From an uncultured Oscillibacter sp. (lineage in GTDB: Bacteria > Bacillota > Clostridia > Oscillospirales > Oscillospiraceae): 12,194 nucleotides of DNA. Made by a program: the position numbers and the translations under genes. Positions within the stretch are counted from its first letter, which is position 1. The number at the start of each line of letters is the position of its first letter. The DNA lies in contig CAJTZI010000058.1 of assembly GCA_910584075.1 (NCBI GenBank), positions 1 to 12,194 of the forward strand, given 5' to 3'. Positions 1 through 8,348 of this stretch are shown piece by piece. The notes beneath the pieces are model-generated. The model saw nothing but the letters and a program-made list of their open reading frames with translations, made no database searches and was not told the origin of the DNA.

Positions 1-1947
1 GCCGGCTCCTGCCAGTTCCTCCACCAGCCGCTCCAGCTCCGCTGTCCCGGTGTCAATCTGATCTGTGAGACCGGACAGCTTCTCTACCAACGCCATCTCA
101 TACGCACAGGCACAGCTGGGACTCAGCGCCTTTTTGCCGGCCGCTGCCCTTGCGGTGTCGGCAGCAAATGCCTGTATGGCGGGAAGGATCTCGGTACGGG
201 CCATGTCCGCCATGGTCCTGGCCTCAATGACAATGGTCTTACAGTAGTTGTCCAGCGTGACCTCGCAGCGGGAGACCAATTCCGCCTTGGTATACACGCC
301 GTGCGAAGTGAGCATATCCACGTTCTTCTGATCCAGCAGATGGGGAACGCAGTCCGGCGTACTGGGGTAGTTCATCAGCCCCCTCTGTTCGACAGCCTCC
401 TTGATCCAGGCGGCATCGTAGCCGTTGCCGTTGAAGATAATCCGCTTGTGGTCACGAATGGTATCACGGATCAGGCCCTGCAAGGCGGATTTGAAATCCT
501 CCGCCCCCTCCAGCTGATCGGCGAAACGCTTCAGGCTCTCGGCCATGGCGGCGTTGAGCATAATGTTGGCACAGGCAATGGAGTCGGAGGAGCCCACCAT
601 GCGGAATTCAAACTTATTCCCCGTGAAGGCAAAGGGCGAGGTGCGGTTGCGGTCCGTGGTATCCCTGCGGAACCGGGGCAGCACGTCCGCTCCCAGCTTC
701 ACCTTTCCCGCCTTCACGCCGGTATAGGGCGCGTCGTGCTCTATGGCGTCCAGAATGGCGGCCAGCTCATCCCCCAGGAACATGGACACCACGGCGGGCG
801 GCGCCTCGTTGGCCCCCAGGCGGTGGTCATTGCCGGCGGTGGCCACTGAGATGCGCAGCAGGTCCTGAAAGTCATCCACCGCCTGGATGACGGCGCACAG
901 AAACAGCAGGAACTGGGCGTTCTCATAGGGTGTCTCGCCGGGAGAGAGGAGATTGACGCCGGTGTCGGTGGACAACGACCAGTTGTTGTGCTTGCCGGAG
1001 CCGTTCACGCCCTCAAAGGGCTTTTCGTGGAGCAGGCAGACCAGGCCGTGGCGGGCAGCCACCTTCTGCATGATTTCCATGGTCAGTTGGTTGTGGTCTG
1101 TGGAGACATTGGTGGTGGAGTAGATGGGGGCCAGCTCGTGCTGGGCCGGAGCCACCTCGTTGTGCTGGGTCTTGGCCAGGATGCCCAGCTTCCAAAGCTC
1201 CTGATTCAGATCCTCCATGTAGGCGGCCACCCGGGGCTTGATCGTGCCAAAGTAGTGATCATCCATCTCCTGTCCCTTGGGAGGCCGGGCGCCGAAAAGC
1301 GTGCGTCCGGTGAAGCGCAGGTCCCGGCGCTGCTCCCACAGCTTGGCGTCCACCAGGAAATACTCCTGTTCCGGGCCCGCAGCGGTGCTTACCCGCTTTA
1401 CCTCCGTGTTTCCAAACAGGCGCAGAATGCGCAGCGCCTGTCGGTTCAGCGCCTCCATGGAGCGCAGCAGAGGCGTCTTCTTGTCCAGCGCCTCACCATT
1501 GTAGCCGCAGAAAGCGGTGGGAATGCACAATGTCCGGTCCTTGATAAACGCGTAGGAGGTGGGGTCCCACGCGGTGTAGCCCCGTGCCTCAAAAGTGGCC
1601 CGCAGTCCGCCGGATGGGAAAGAGGAGGCATCCGGCTCTCCTCGGATCAACTCTTTGCCGGAGAACTCCATGATGACGCCGCCGTCCGGAGCGGGTGAGA
1701 TAAAACTGTCGTGCTTCTCGGCGGTAACACCGGTAAGGGGCTGAAACCAGTGGGTAAAGTGGGTTGCCCCATGGGCCACCGCCCAATCCCGCATAGCGGA
1801 GGCCACCGCGTTGGCCACGCCAATATCCAGCCTCGCGTCCTCATCAATGGTCCTGCGAAGAGACTGGTACACTTCGGCGGACAGATTCGCTTTCATCACC
1901 CGATCATCAAATACCAAACTTCCGAAATACTCTGGCAGTGCTGCCAT
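1..1947 (-). CDS. glnN: Glutamine synthetase type III (GSIII), 3' end outside window
   Basis: This gene encodes the large type III glutamine synthetase, which makes glutamine from glutamate, ammonium and ATP in the cytoplasm. The frame is open from the ATG at 1947 to the window edge and gives 649 residues. GSIII proteins are usually about 700 residues, so roughly the last 50 codons are missing. The N-terminus begins MAALPEYFGSLVF, typical of the family. The glycine-rich signature GVNGSGKHNNWS lies at about residues 313-324, and a TAGNDHRLGANEAPPA stretch and a FTGNKFEFRMVGSSDS stretch follow. The start is supported by an upstream AAGGGTG ribosome site about 7 nt away and by a promoter and leader hairpin ending just before it. 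It is its own transcription unit, downstream of gltBD. A second, unrelated-class glutamine synthetase (glnA) sits at the other end of the locus. The family call is very secure. Confidence 0.97.
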   Translation of the reverse strand, partial: MAALPEYFGSLVFDDRVMKANLSAEVYQSLRRTIDEDARLDIGVANAVASAMRDWAVAHGATHFTHWFQPLTGVTAEKHDSFISPAPDGGVIMEFSGKELIRGEPDASSFPSGGLRATFEARGYTAWDPTSYAFIKDRTLCIPTAFCGYNGEALDKKTPLLRSMEALNRQALRILRLFGNTEVKRVSTAAGPEQEYFLVDAKLWEQRRDLRFTGRTLFGARPPKGQEMDDHYFGTIKPRVAAYMEDLNQELWKLGILAKTQHNEVAPAQHELAPIYSTTNVSTDHNQLTMEIMQKVAARHGLVCLLHEKPFEGVNGSGKHNNWSLSTDTGVNLLSPGETPYENAQFLLFLCAVIQAVDDFQDLLRISVATAGNDHRLGANEAPPAVVSMFLGDELAAILDAIEHDAPYTGVKAGKVKLGADVLPRFRRDTTDRNRTSPFAFTGNKFEFRMVGSSDSIACANIMLNAAMAESLKRFADQLEGAEDFKSALQGLIRDTIRDHKRIIFNGNGYDAAWIKEAVEQRGLMNYPSTPDCVPHLLDQKNVDMLTSHGVYTKAELVSRCEVTLDNYCKTIVIEARTMADMARTEILPAIQAFAADTARAAAGKKALSPSCACAYEMALVEKLSGLTDQIDTGTAELERLVEELAGAG

Positions 1948-1977
1948 GTTCGTTCACCCTTTCCGCGATCATCGCAT

Positions 1978-2027
1978 AAAAAGGGCAAAGGCGCCTTCCG
2001 GGAATACTCCCTAAAGACGCCTTTGCC
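1978..2027 (-). terminator. Leader terminator/attenuator hairpin of glnN
   Basis: On the minus strand a 10-bp perfect stem (GGCAAAGGCG with CGCCTTTGCC) continues through TC-TTT/GGAAG pairs to an inner GGGA/TCCC stem with a four-base loop. It is followed by C and five T residues (1978-1982). This is the form of an intrinsic terminator, but it lies between the glnN promoter and the glnN start codon, beginning only about 5 nt after the expected transcription start. I infer that it is an attenuator. Because gltD, upstream, has no obvious terminator, it may also stop gltBD read-through. Confidence 0.8.
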
Positions 2028-2030
2028 TTT
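2013..2030 (-). promoter_or_regulatory. Possible ANTAR-binding antiterminator hairpin in glnN leader
   Basis: The leader RNA can fold as AAAGGC-[AAAGGC]-GTCTTT: six base pairs, one of them G-U, around a six-base loop with A at position 1 and G at position 4. This is the loop rule known for RNA targets of ANTAR proteins such as EutV. The loop and the 3' half of this hairpin form the 5' arm of the terminator, so the two folds exclude each other. Known targets have two such hairpins. The second candidate here (GGG-AGTATT-CCC) lacks G at loop position 4. The function is inferred. Confidence 0.55.
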
Positions 2031-2038
2031 ATGGGGGC

Positions 2039-2067
2039 ATTATACGCCCTCGCCGGGGCCCTGTCAA
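2039..2067 (-). promoter_or_regulatory. Consensus sigma-A promoter of glnN
   Basis: On the minus strand TTGACA (2062-2067), a 17-bp spacer and TATAAT (2039-2044) match the housekeeping consensus at all twelve positions. The expected start is the A at about 2032, 7 nt downstream. The leader hairpin would then begin at about +3. The spacer is very G+C-rich. No operator-like palindrome is visible within the promoter itself. Confidence 0.9.
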
Positions 2068-2173
2068 TCATTTTTCAGGGATTTCAGAAATCTTGGCCGA
2101 AACACCGGAAAATTCCGCTGCCGCGAAAATTTTTTCATGAACTTTCCACGATGGGCATTTCTCTTTCCAGAAC

Positions 2174-3568
2174 CTATACCACCCGTACAAGATTGGTGCA
2201 GCCATTGAGGTACGCATCCACCTCCGCGGCGGCACTCCGCCCCTCCGCGATGGCCCATACCACAAGAGACTGGCCCCGGCGCATATCCCCGGCGGCAAAG
2301 ACCTTCTCCACGGTGGTGGCAAAGCCGCCCTCCGAAGTCTGGACCGTCTCATCCCAGGCCACGCCGAAGGCCTTGCACACTTCGCCCGCGCATCCGGCAA
2401 AGCCGGTGGCGGCGATCAGGAGCCCGCAGGGCAGAGCGTCTCCCTCCGTGGTGGTCACGGCGGTCAGTGCGCCGTTCTCCACACGGATCTCCTTAATTTG
2501 CACGCCAAACCGCCTGGGATCCTCTCCAAACAGGGCAGCAGCCTCCTCATGGGCACAGTCCCGGGGCAGAACACCGTTTTGCAGGTAGTCTGCCTCCGGA
2601 CGGCGCACCAGCTGTGCAATGGACCGGCATCCCTGCCGCAGGGCCGTGGCCATGCAGTCGGAGGCGGTGTCGCCGGTACCGACGATGATCACGTCCCTCC
2701 CCTCCGCTGTGGGAACGGCGGGCGTTTTACCAAACTGCCGCTGTTCCACAGCGGCCTTCAAAAACTCCGTGCCGTAGCAGATGCCGGAGATTCCTTCTGT
2801 CTCCAATCCAAGGGGGCGGGGCCGCTCCGCGCCGCAGCAGAGGATTACCGCATCATAGTCCCGCAGCAGCCTCTGGGCCACCTGGGGGTCCGCCGCATCC
2901 ACACCGGTGACAAAGCTGACCCCCTCGTCCGTCATCAGGTTAATTCTGCGCTTTACGATGTCCTTGGGCAGCTTCATATTGGGAATGCCGTAGGTCAAAA
3001 GCCCTCCGGGCCGCTCCTCCCGCTCCACAACGGTGACAGAGTGGCCCCGGTGATTCAGCTGGTCCGCCGCCGCCAGGCCCGCCGGGCCGGAACCCACCAC
3101 CGCCACCTTCTTTCCCGACCACTGAGGCGGACGGCGGCGCCGCACCGCCCCGGCGGCAAAGGCCTCCTCTATGACGCTCAGCTCGTTGTCCCGGATGGTC
3201 ACGGCATCGCCGTACATTCCGCAGATGCACGCCTCCTCGCAGGGCGCAGGGCAGACCCGCCCGGTGAACTCCGGGAAATTATTGGTTTTCAGCAGGCGGC
3301 TCAGGGCATGAGAGGGGTTCCCCGCATGGATCATGTCGTTCCACTCGGGAATCAAATTATGCAGGGGACAGCCAAAGTCCCGCCCCTCCCACTGGATGCC
3401 GGATTGGCAGAATGGGACGCCGCAGTTCATACACCGCCCTCCCTGTTCCCGGCGGGCATCCGCCGTCAGGGGGATGCGGAAGGGCTCCCAGTCCCGGACC
3501 CGCTCCAGCGGCGGGCGGTCCGCCGGCTCCCGCCGGTCATATTCCAAAAATCCAGTGATCTTTCCCAT
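2174..3568 (-). CDS. gltD: Glutamate synthase small subunit (NADPH-dependent)
   Basis: This 464-residue protein is the beta subunit of NADPH-type GOGAT. It takes electrons from NADPH through FAD and passes them over iron-sulfur clusters to GltB, which makes two glutamates from glutamine and 2-oxoglutarate. The N-terminal cluster-binding cysteines are C46, C49, C54 and C67 (CMNCGVPFC and GCPLHN) and C106, C110, C114 and C116 (CPAPCEEACIC). The FAD-binding GSGPAG lies at 159-164, the NADPH-binding GTGDTASD at 297-304, and a second FAD contact (AAGDMRRG) near the C-terminus. Length is normal for the family. The ATG lies 14 nt after the gltB stop, and that gap holds GGAGGGG as ribosome site, so the two subunits are co-transcribed. 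No clear terminator follows the TAG. The same fold occurs in other NADPH oxidoreductases, but adjacency to gltB settles the assignment. Confidence 0.97.
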   Translation of the reverse strand: MGKITGFLEYDRREPADRPPLERVRDWEPFRIPLTADARREQGGRCMNCGVPFCQSGIQWEGRDFGCPLHNLIPEWNDMIHAGNPSHALSRLLKTNNFPEFTGRVCPAPCEEACICGMYGDAVTIRDNELSVIEEAFAAGAVRRRRPPQWSGKKVAVVGSGPAGLAAADQLNHRGHSVTVVEREERPGGLLTYGIPNMKLPKDIVKRRINLMTDEGVSFVTGVDAADPQVAQRLLRDYDAVILCCGAERPRPLGLETEGISGICYGTEFLKAAVEQRQFGKTPAVPTAEGRDVIIVGTGDTASDCMATALRQGCRSIAQLVRRPEADYLQNGVLPRDCAHEEAAALFGEDPRRFGVQIKEIRVENGALTAVTTTEGDALPCGLLIAATGFAGCAGEVCKAFGVAWDETVQTSEGGFATTVEKVFAAGDMRRGQSLVVWAIAEGRSAAAEVDAYLNGCTNLVRVV

Positions 3569-3582
3569 ATCGTCACCCCTCC

Positions 3583-6500
3583 TTATCCTCTCGCGGTGGC
3601 ATAAAACGCCTCGATCTCCGCCTGCTCCCGGCTCATGCCCTTTTCCTCCTGCTGGGCAATAGCCCGAAGCATCCGGTCATAGTCTCTGGGCATGACCTTC
3701 TTGAAGCAGGGAATATAGGACTGGAACGCCGCCAGAATTTGCTTCCCTCTGGGGGAACCGGTGGCGGCTACATGCTCCTCAATCAGGGCACGAAGCTCCG
3801 CAATATCGTGGGCCTCTGTCAGTTCCGCAGCCTGAACCTGCTCCTTATTGAGGCGGAGATACAAATCATGCCGTTCGTCCAGCACGTAGGCCACGCCGCC
3901 GGACATGCCCGCCGCAAAGTTCTTCCCGGTGGGCCCCAGGATCACTGCCCGGCCTCCGGTCATGTACTCGCAGCCATGGTCGCCCACGCCCTCCACCACA
4001 GCGGAGGCACCGGAGTTGCGGACGCAGAAGCGCTCTCCGGCCATACCGTTGATGAAGGCCTTGCCGCCGGTGGCTCCATAGAGAGCCACGTTGCCCACGA
4101 TGATGTTCTCCCCCGGCTTAAACCCGGTCCCCCCCGCCGGCGGATGCAGAATCAGCTTGCCGCCGGAGAGGCCCTTGCCGAATCCGTCGTTGCAGTCCCC
4201 CTCCAGGTCCAGCGTCAGCCCCCTGGGGATAAATGCCCCGAAGGACTGCCCGCCGCCGCCGCGGCAGGTGATGACATAGCTGTCCTCCGGCAGGCCGTTT
4301 TCGCAGGTTCGGGTGATCTCTGAACCGAACAGGGTGCCGAAAGCCCGGTCCGTGGAGGAAATCCGGATATCCAGACGCCCGCTCCTCCTGTCCCTGAGAC
4401 TTTTTCCCAGTTTTTCCATCAGCACCCGCATATCCGCCGTCCTCTCCAGCTGAAAGTCGTAGACTGCGGCGGGGTCGAAGTGGGGCACATGGTCACCACA
4501 GGGATTTTGCAGCAGTGCGTCCAGATTCAGGGCCTCCGCCCGGCGAGTTATCAGTTTTTCCCGAACCCGCAGCAAATCGCACCGGCCCACCAGCTCGTCC
4601 ACGGTCCGTACGCCCAGGGAGGCCATGTACTCCCGCAGCTCCCGCGCTACAAAATACATAAAGTTCTCCACGTACTCAGGCCTGCCGGAAAACCGCTTCC
4701 GGAGCTCTGGGTCCTGGGTGGCAATACCGGCGGGACAGGTGTCCAGATTACACACCCGCATCATGCAGCAGCCCATGGCCACCAGGGGCGCAGTGGCAAA
4801 ACCGAATTCCTCCGCCCCCAGCATACAGGCAATTGCCACGTCCCGGCCTGTCATCAGCTTGCCATCGGCTTCAATCACCACCTGCTGGCGGAGGCCGTTT
4901 TGTATCAGGGTCTGATGGGCCTCCGCCACCCCCAGCTCCCAGGGCAGGCCCGCCCCCTGAATGGAGCTGCGGGGGGCCGCTCCGGTACCGCCGTCGTGGC
5001 CGGAGATCAGCACCACCTGCGCCCCGGCCTTGGCAACGCCGGCGGCAATCGTGCCTACTCCCGCCTCGCTGACCAGTTTGACACTGATCCGGGCGAACCG
5101 GTTGGCGTTTTTCAAATCATATATCAGTTGGGCCAGGTCCTCGATGGAGTAGATGTCATGGTGGGGCGGCGGGGAGATCAGGGTCACGCCGGGGGTAGAA
5201 CACCGGGTCCTGGCAATCCAGGGATATACCTTTTTCCCCGGCAGGTGCCCCCCCTCGCCGGGCTTGGCCCCCTGGGCCATCTTGATCTGAATCTCATCAG
5301 CGCTGACCAGATACTCACTGGTGACGCCGAAGCGGCCTGAGGCCACCTGTTTGATGGCGGAGCGGCGGTCACTGCTCAGCCGCTCCCGTGCCTCGCCGCC
5401 CTCGCCGGAGTTGGATTTTCCGCCAATGCGGTTCATCGCAATAGCCATGCACTCGTGGGCCTCCCGGGAGATGGAGCCATAGCTCATGGCCCCGGTCTTG
5501 AACCGCCGGACAATGCTCTCCACCGGTTCCACCTCTTCCAGGGGGATTCCCCCGTCCTCCGAAACACGGAAATCCAACAGGCCCCGCAGCGTGTGGGGTT
5601 TGTCGGCAAAATCCACCAGGGCACTGTACTCCTTAAAAATCTCATAGCTCCCTTCCCGCGCCGCCTTCTGCAAAAGGAGAATGGTGCGCGGGTTGTACAT
5701 ATGGTCCTCTTTGTCCGGTCCGGAACGGAGCTTGTGAATCCCTGCGGAATCCAGCGTGGAGTCAAAACCCAGACCCAGAGGGTCGAAAGCCTGACTGTGA
5801 TTCCACTCTACGCCTTCTCCGATTTCCTCCAGCCCCACGCCCTCCACACGGCTGACCGTGTTGGTGAAGTACCGGTCCACAGTGGCCCTGTTGATGCCCA
5901 CGCACTCAAAAATCTGGGCGGACTGGTAGGACTGGATGGTGGAGATTCCCATTTTGGAGGCGATCTTCACAATTCCGTGGAGAATGGCCTCATTGTAGTC
6001 CCTGACGGCCACGGAGGACTCCTTGTCCAGCAGTCCCCGCTCCACCAGCTCCTCCACGCACTCCTGGGCCAGATAGGGATTGATCGCCTGGGCGCCGTAT
6101 CCCAGAAGCGTTGCAAAATGGTGGACGTCCCGGGGCTCCGCGCTCTCCAGAACCATGGAGACCGCTGTCCGTTTTTTGGTCCGAACCAGGTGCTGCTCCA
6201 GGGTACTCACCGCCAGGAGAGAGGGAATCGCCACGTGATTTTCATCCACGCCCCGGTCCGAGAGAATGATAATGTTGGCGCCCTTCTTATAGGCCCGGTC
6301 CACATTCACCACCAGACGGTCCAAGGCGTTGGCCAGAGGGGATCCCTTGTAGTACAGCAGGGAAACGGTCTCCACATGGAAGCCCGGGCGGTCCATATGC
6401 CGAATTTTCATCAGGTCCACCGAGGTCAAAATGGGGTTTTGGATTTGAAGAACCGTACAGTTGGACGCTTTCTCTTCCAGCAGGTTGCCGCTGGGGCCCA

Positions 6501-8106
6501 CATAAACGGTGGTGTCGGTGACAATTTCTTCCCGGATGGCGTCGATGGGGGGATTCGTCACTTGGGCGAAAAGCTGCTTGAAGTAGTTGAACAGGGGTTG
6601 GCGGCGCTCGCTGAGTACTGCCAGCGGCGTGTCCACCCCCATGGCGGAGGTGGGCTCCATCCCATCCCGGGCCATGGGGAGAATGGCATCCTTCACCTCC
6701 TCATAGGTGTAGCCGAAGGCCTTATACAGCCGGTCCCGCAGCTCCTGAGGATGGGTCTCCACCCGCTTGTTGGGAATGGGGAGGTCCCGGAGGTGAATCA
6801 GATTGGCGTCCAGCCACTCGCCGTAGGGCTGGCGGCGGGCATAGCGGGATTTGAGCTCTGCGTCGTCCACCAGCCGGCCTTCCCGGAGGTCCGCCAGCAG
6901 CATCCGTCCCGGCTGAAGGCGGGACTTTTTTACAATGCACTCCGGCGGCACATCCAGCACTCCCACCTCGGAGGAGAGAATCAGTTGTTGATCGTCTGTG
7001 AGATACCACCGGCAGGGCCGAAGTCCGTTCCGGTCCAGCACCGCCCCCACGGTGTCGCCGTCAGAGAAGACTATGGCGGCGGGCCCGTCCCAGGGCTCCA
7101 TCATGGTGGCGTAATAGTGGTAGAAATCCCGCTTCTCCCGGTCCATCCGCTTATCCTTAGCCCACGGCTCCGGGATGCAGAGCATGACGGCCCGAGGCAG
7201 CTCCATACCGTTCATCATCAGGAACTCCAGGGTGTTGTCCAGCATAGCGGAGTCTGACCCGTTCTGGTCCACAACAGGCAGAATCTTATCCATATCGTCA
7301 TCCATAACGGGAGAGGAGACGGTCTCCTCCCGGGCCAGCATCCGGTCCGCATTTCCCCGGATGGTATTGATCTCCCCGTTGTGGAGAATATACCGGTTGG
7401 GGTGCGCCCTCTCCCAGGAGGGGGAGGTATTGGTGGAGAAACGGGAGTGGACCAGGGCGATGGCGCTCTGACAGTCCGGGTCCGTCAAATCGGCATAGAA
7501 CTGCCGCAGCTGCTCCACCAGAAACATTCCCTTATAGACAATCGTCCGGCTGGAGAAAGAGGGGATATAGGTATTGACATTGGACTGTTCAAATACCCGC
7601 CGGACAACATACAGCCTCCGGTCGAACTCCAGACCCCGGGCACAGTCCTCCGGGCGCTTCACGAAGCAGTGGCAGATATGGGGCATACAGCTTCTCGCCT
7701 TCTCCCCCAGCACCTCCGGATGGACCGGCACGTCCCGCCAGCCCAGGAACTCCAGTCCCTCCTTGTCCACAATGATCTCCAGCATCTTTTGGGCCTGGGC
7801 CCGCCTGACCCTGTCCTGGGGGAAGAAGAACACCCCCACGCCATAATCCCGTTCACCCCCCAGAGCGATTCCGAGGTTACCGGTGGCTTTTACCATCAAC
7901 CTGTGGGGCACCTGGAGCAGCAGGCCCACGCCGTCGCCGGTCTCTCCGGCGGCGTCCTTTCCGGCGCGGTGCTCCAGCTTTTCCACGATTTTTAAAGCGC
8001 TGTCCACCGTCCCATGGGATTTTCGTCCCCGGATGTCCACAACCGCGCCAATGCCGCAGGCGTCGTGCTCAAACCGGGAGCTGTACAGCGGAGACACAAA
8101 TGACAT
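3583..8106 (-). CDS. gltB: Glutamate synthase large subunit
   Basis: This 1507-residue protein is the GOGAT alpha subunit, which releases ammonia from glutamine and adds it to 2-oxoglutarate to give glutamate. C17 in FEHDACGIGAVV is the expected N-terminal nucleophile of the class II amidotransferase domain (about 17-430), implying a 16-residue propeptide. The central domain follows. The FMN-binding synthase domain (about 850-1220) contains GAMSYGSISREAH, SGEGGE and SGHDGGTGAAP, and the 3Fe-4S cysteines C1113, C1119 and C1124. The C-terminal glycine-rich beta-helix domain starts near 1250. All expected domains and residues are present. I chose the ATG at 8106 because GGAG lies 8 nt upstream and MSFVSPLYSS precedes the conserved Cys by the usual short propeptide. 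A longer in-frame opening reaches 8217, but it would start at the -35 box and read through the leader terminator. It is the first gene of a gltBD operon. Confidence 0.97.
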   Translation of the reverse strand: MSFVSPLYSSRFEHDACGIGAVVDIRGRKSHGTVDSALKIVEKLEHRAGKDAAGETGDGVGLLLQVPHRLMVKATGNLGIALGGERDYGVGVFFFPQDRVRRAQAQKMLEIIVDKEGLEFLGWRDVPVHPEVLGEKARSCMPHICHCFVKRPEDCARGLEFDRRLYVVRRVFEQSNVNTYIPSFSSRTIVYKGMFLVEQLRQFYADLTDPDCQSAIALVHSRFSTNTSPSWERAHPNRYILHNGEINTIRGNADRMLAREETVSSPVMDDDMDKILPVVDQNGSDSAMLDNTLEFLMMNGMELPRAVMLCIPEPWAKDKRMDREKRDFYHYYATMMEPWDGPAAIVFSDGDTVGAVLDRNGLRPCRWYLTDDQQLILSSEVGVLDVPPECIVKKSRLQPGRMLLADLREGRLVDDAELKSRYARRQPYGEWLDANLIHLRDLPIPNKRVETHPQELRDRLYKAFGYTYEEVKDAILPMARDGMEPTSAMGVDTPLAVLSERRQPLFNYFKQLFAQVTNPPIDAIREEIVTDTTVYVGPSGNLLEEKASNCTVLQIQNPILTSVDLMKIRHMDRPGFHVETVSLLYYKGSPLANALDRLVVNVDRAYKKGANIIILSDRGVDENHVAIPSLLAVSTLEQHLVRTKKRTAVSMVLESAEPRDVHHFATLLGYGAQAINPYLAQECVEELVERGLLDKESSVAVRDYNEAILHGIVKIASKMGISTIQSYQSAQIFECVGINRATVDRYFTNTVSRVEGVGLEEIGEGVEWNHSQAFDPLGLGFDSTLDSAGIHKLRSGPDKEDHMYNPRTILLLQKAAREGSYEIFKEYSALVDFADKPHTLRGLLDFRVSEDGGIPLEEVEPVESIVRRFKTGAMSYGSISREAHECMAIAMNRIGGKSNSGEGGEARERLSSDRRSAIKQVASGRFGVTSEYLVSADEIQIKMAQGAKPGEGGHLPGKKVYPWIARTRCSTPGVTLISPPPHHDIYSIEDLAQLIYDLKNANRFARISVKLVSEAGVGTIAAGVAKAGAQVVLISGHDGGTGAAPRSSIQGAGLPWELGVAEAHQTLIQNGLRQQVVIEADGKLMTGRDVAIACMLGAEEFGFATAPLVAMGCCMMRVCNLDTCPAGIATQDPELRKRFSGRPEYVENFMYFVARELREYMASLGVRTVDELVGRCDLLRVREKLITRRAEALNLDALLQNPCGDHVPHFDPAAVYDFQLERTADMRVLMEKLGKSLRDRRSGRLDIRISSTDRAFGTLFGSEITRTCENGLPEDSYVITCRGGGGQSFGAFIPRGLTLDLEGDCNDGFGKGLSGGKLILHPPAGGTGFKPGENIIVGNVALYGATGGKAFINGMAGERFCVRNSGASAVVEGVGDHGCEYMTGGRAVILGPTGKNFAAGMSGGVAYVLDERHDLYLRLNKEQVQAAELTEAHDIAELRALIEEHVAATGSPRGKQILAAFQSYIPCFKKVMPRDYDRMLRAIAQQEEKGMSREQAEIEAFYATARG

Positions 8107-8114
8107 AAAAAACA

Positions 8115-8118
8115 CTCC
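8115..8118 (-). promoter_or_regulatory. Ribosome binding site of gltB
   Basis: GGAG lies 8 nt upstream of the ATG at 8106 and downstream of the leader terminator. It decides the gltB start against upstream in-frame codons, which lie within the hairpin or the promoter. Confidence 0.75.
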
Positions 8119-8133
8119 GTTCGCTGGCAAAAT

Positions 8134-8174
8134 AAAAAAAGAGCAACGGGACCCCTTGGGAGGCCCCGTTGCTC
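8134..8174 (-). terminator. Leader terminator/attenuator hairpin of gltBD
   Basis: On the minus strand GAGCAACGGG pairs with CCCGTTGCTC over 10 bp, with further GCC/GGT pairs, a loop of about 8 nt, and then seven consecutive T residues (8134-8140). This is a textbook intrinsic terminator, yet it sits between the gltB promoter and the gltB ribosome site and starts about 7 nt after the expected transcription start. Attenuation of gltBD is inferred. It would also stop transcripts arriving from amt. Confidence 0.88.
8160..8174 (-). promoter_or_regulatory. Possible ANTAR-binding antiterminator hairpin in gltB leader
   Basis: The 5' arm of the terminator can instead fold as GAGC-[AACGGG]-GCCTC, four pairs with one bulged C. 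The six-base loop has A at position 1 and G at position 4. The stem is weaker than in glnN or amt and the loop sequence differs (AACGGG rather than AAAGGC), so this is the least certain of the set. The shared position within the leader is the main support. Confidence 0.4.
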
Positions 8175-8187
8175 TCTCATATTTTTT

Positions 8188-8217
8188 ATTATACGTGCAA
8201 AAATACGCAGCTGTCAA
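8188..8217 (-). promoter_or_regulatory. Consensus sigma-A promoter of gltBD
   Basis: On the minus strand TTGACA (8212-8217), an 18-bp spacer and TATAAT (8188-8193) give exact consensus hexamers. An A-rich run follows the -10. The expected start is at about 8180-8181, only about 7 nt before the leader terminator. Confidence 0.9.
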
Positions 8218-8226
8218 CGCTTTTTC

Positions 8227-8258
8227 CTGAAAATATCGGGCTATTCTCCCGTTTTCAG
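8227..8258 (-). other. Stem-loop between amt and the gltB promoter
   Basis: CTGAAAA and CGGG pair with CCCG and TTTTCAG around a seven-base loop, with three unpaired bases on one side. It lies 91 nt past the amt stop and about 10 bp upstream of the gltB -35 box. No U-run follows on either strand, so it is a poor intrinsic terminator. It may mark the 3' end of the amt mRNA or be incidental. Confidence 0.35.
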
Positions 8259-8348
8259 TAACTGCGCCAAAAGATTTCTTTTTGTGTCAGCACTCTTTGT
8301 GCATTTATGCGCTGCGGACGAATGTTCTCCATTCACATACGCACCGAT

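Noticed and set aside
2105..2135. A/T stem (AAAATT with AATTTT) downstream of gltD as a gltBD terminator
   Set aside because: It has only six A-T pairs around a 13-base G+C-rich loop and no following U-run, so it would be too weak.
5455..7257. Long plus-strand open frame of 600 codons (and similar ones at 8307-10061, 10642-12180, 2498-3604, 988-1698 and 301-849)
   Set aside because: All are antisense to confidently identified genes, show no recognisable domains, have His/Gly/Gln-rich composition typical of reverse-frame translation in G+C-rich DNA, and lack ribosome sites.
7992..8180. Out-of-frame ORF of 62 codons whose ATG coincides with the predicted gltB transcription start (possible leaderless leader peptide)
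   Set aside because: It overlaps the first 115 bp of gltB in another frame, encodes nothing recognisable and has no ribosome site. The ATG is probably chance, though a leaderless peptide cannot be fully excluded.
8107..8217. Longer gltB reading frame beginning 37 codons upstream of 8106
   Set aside because: It would start at the -35 box and pass through the predicted transcription start and the leader terminator. The ATG at 8106 has GGAG at proper spacing and places the catalytic Cys at residue 17.
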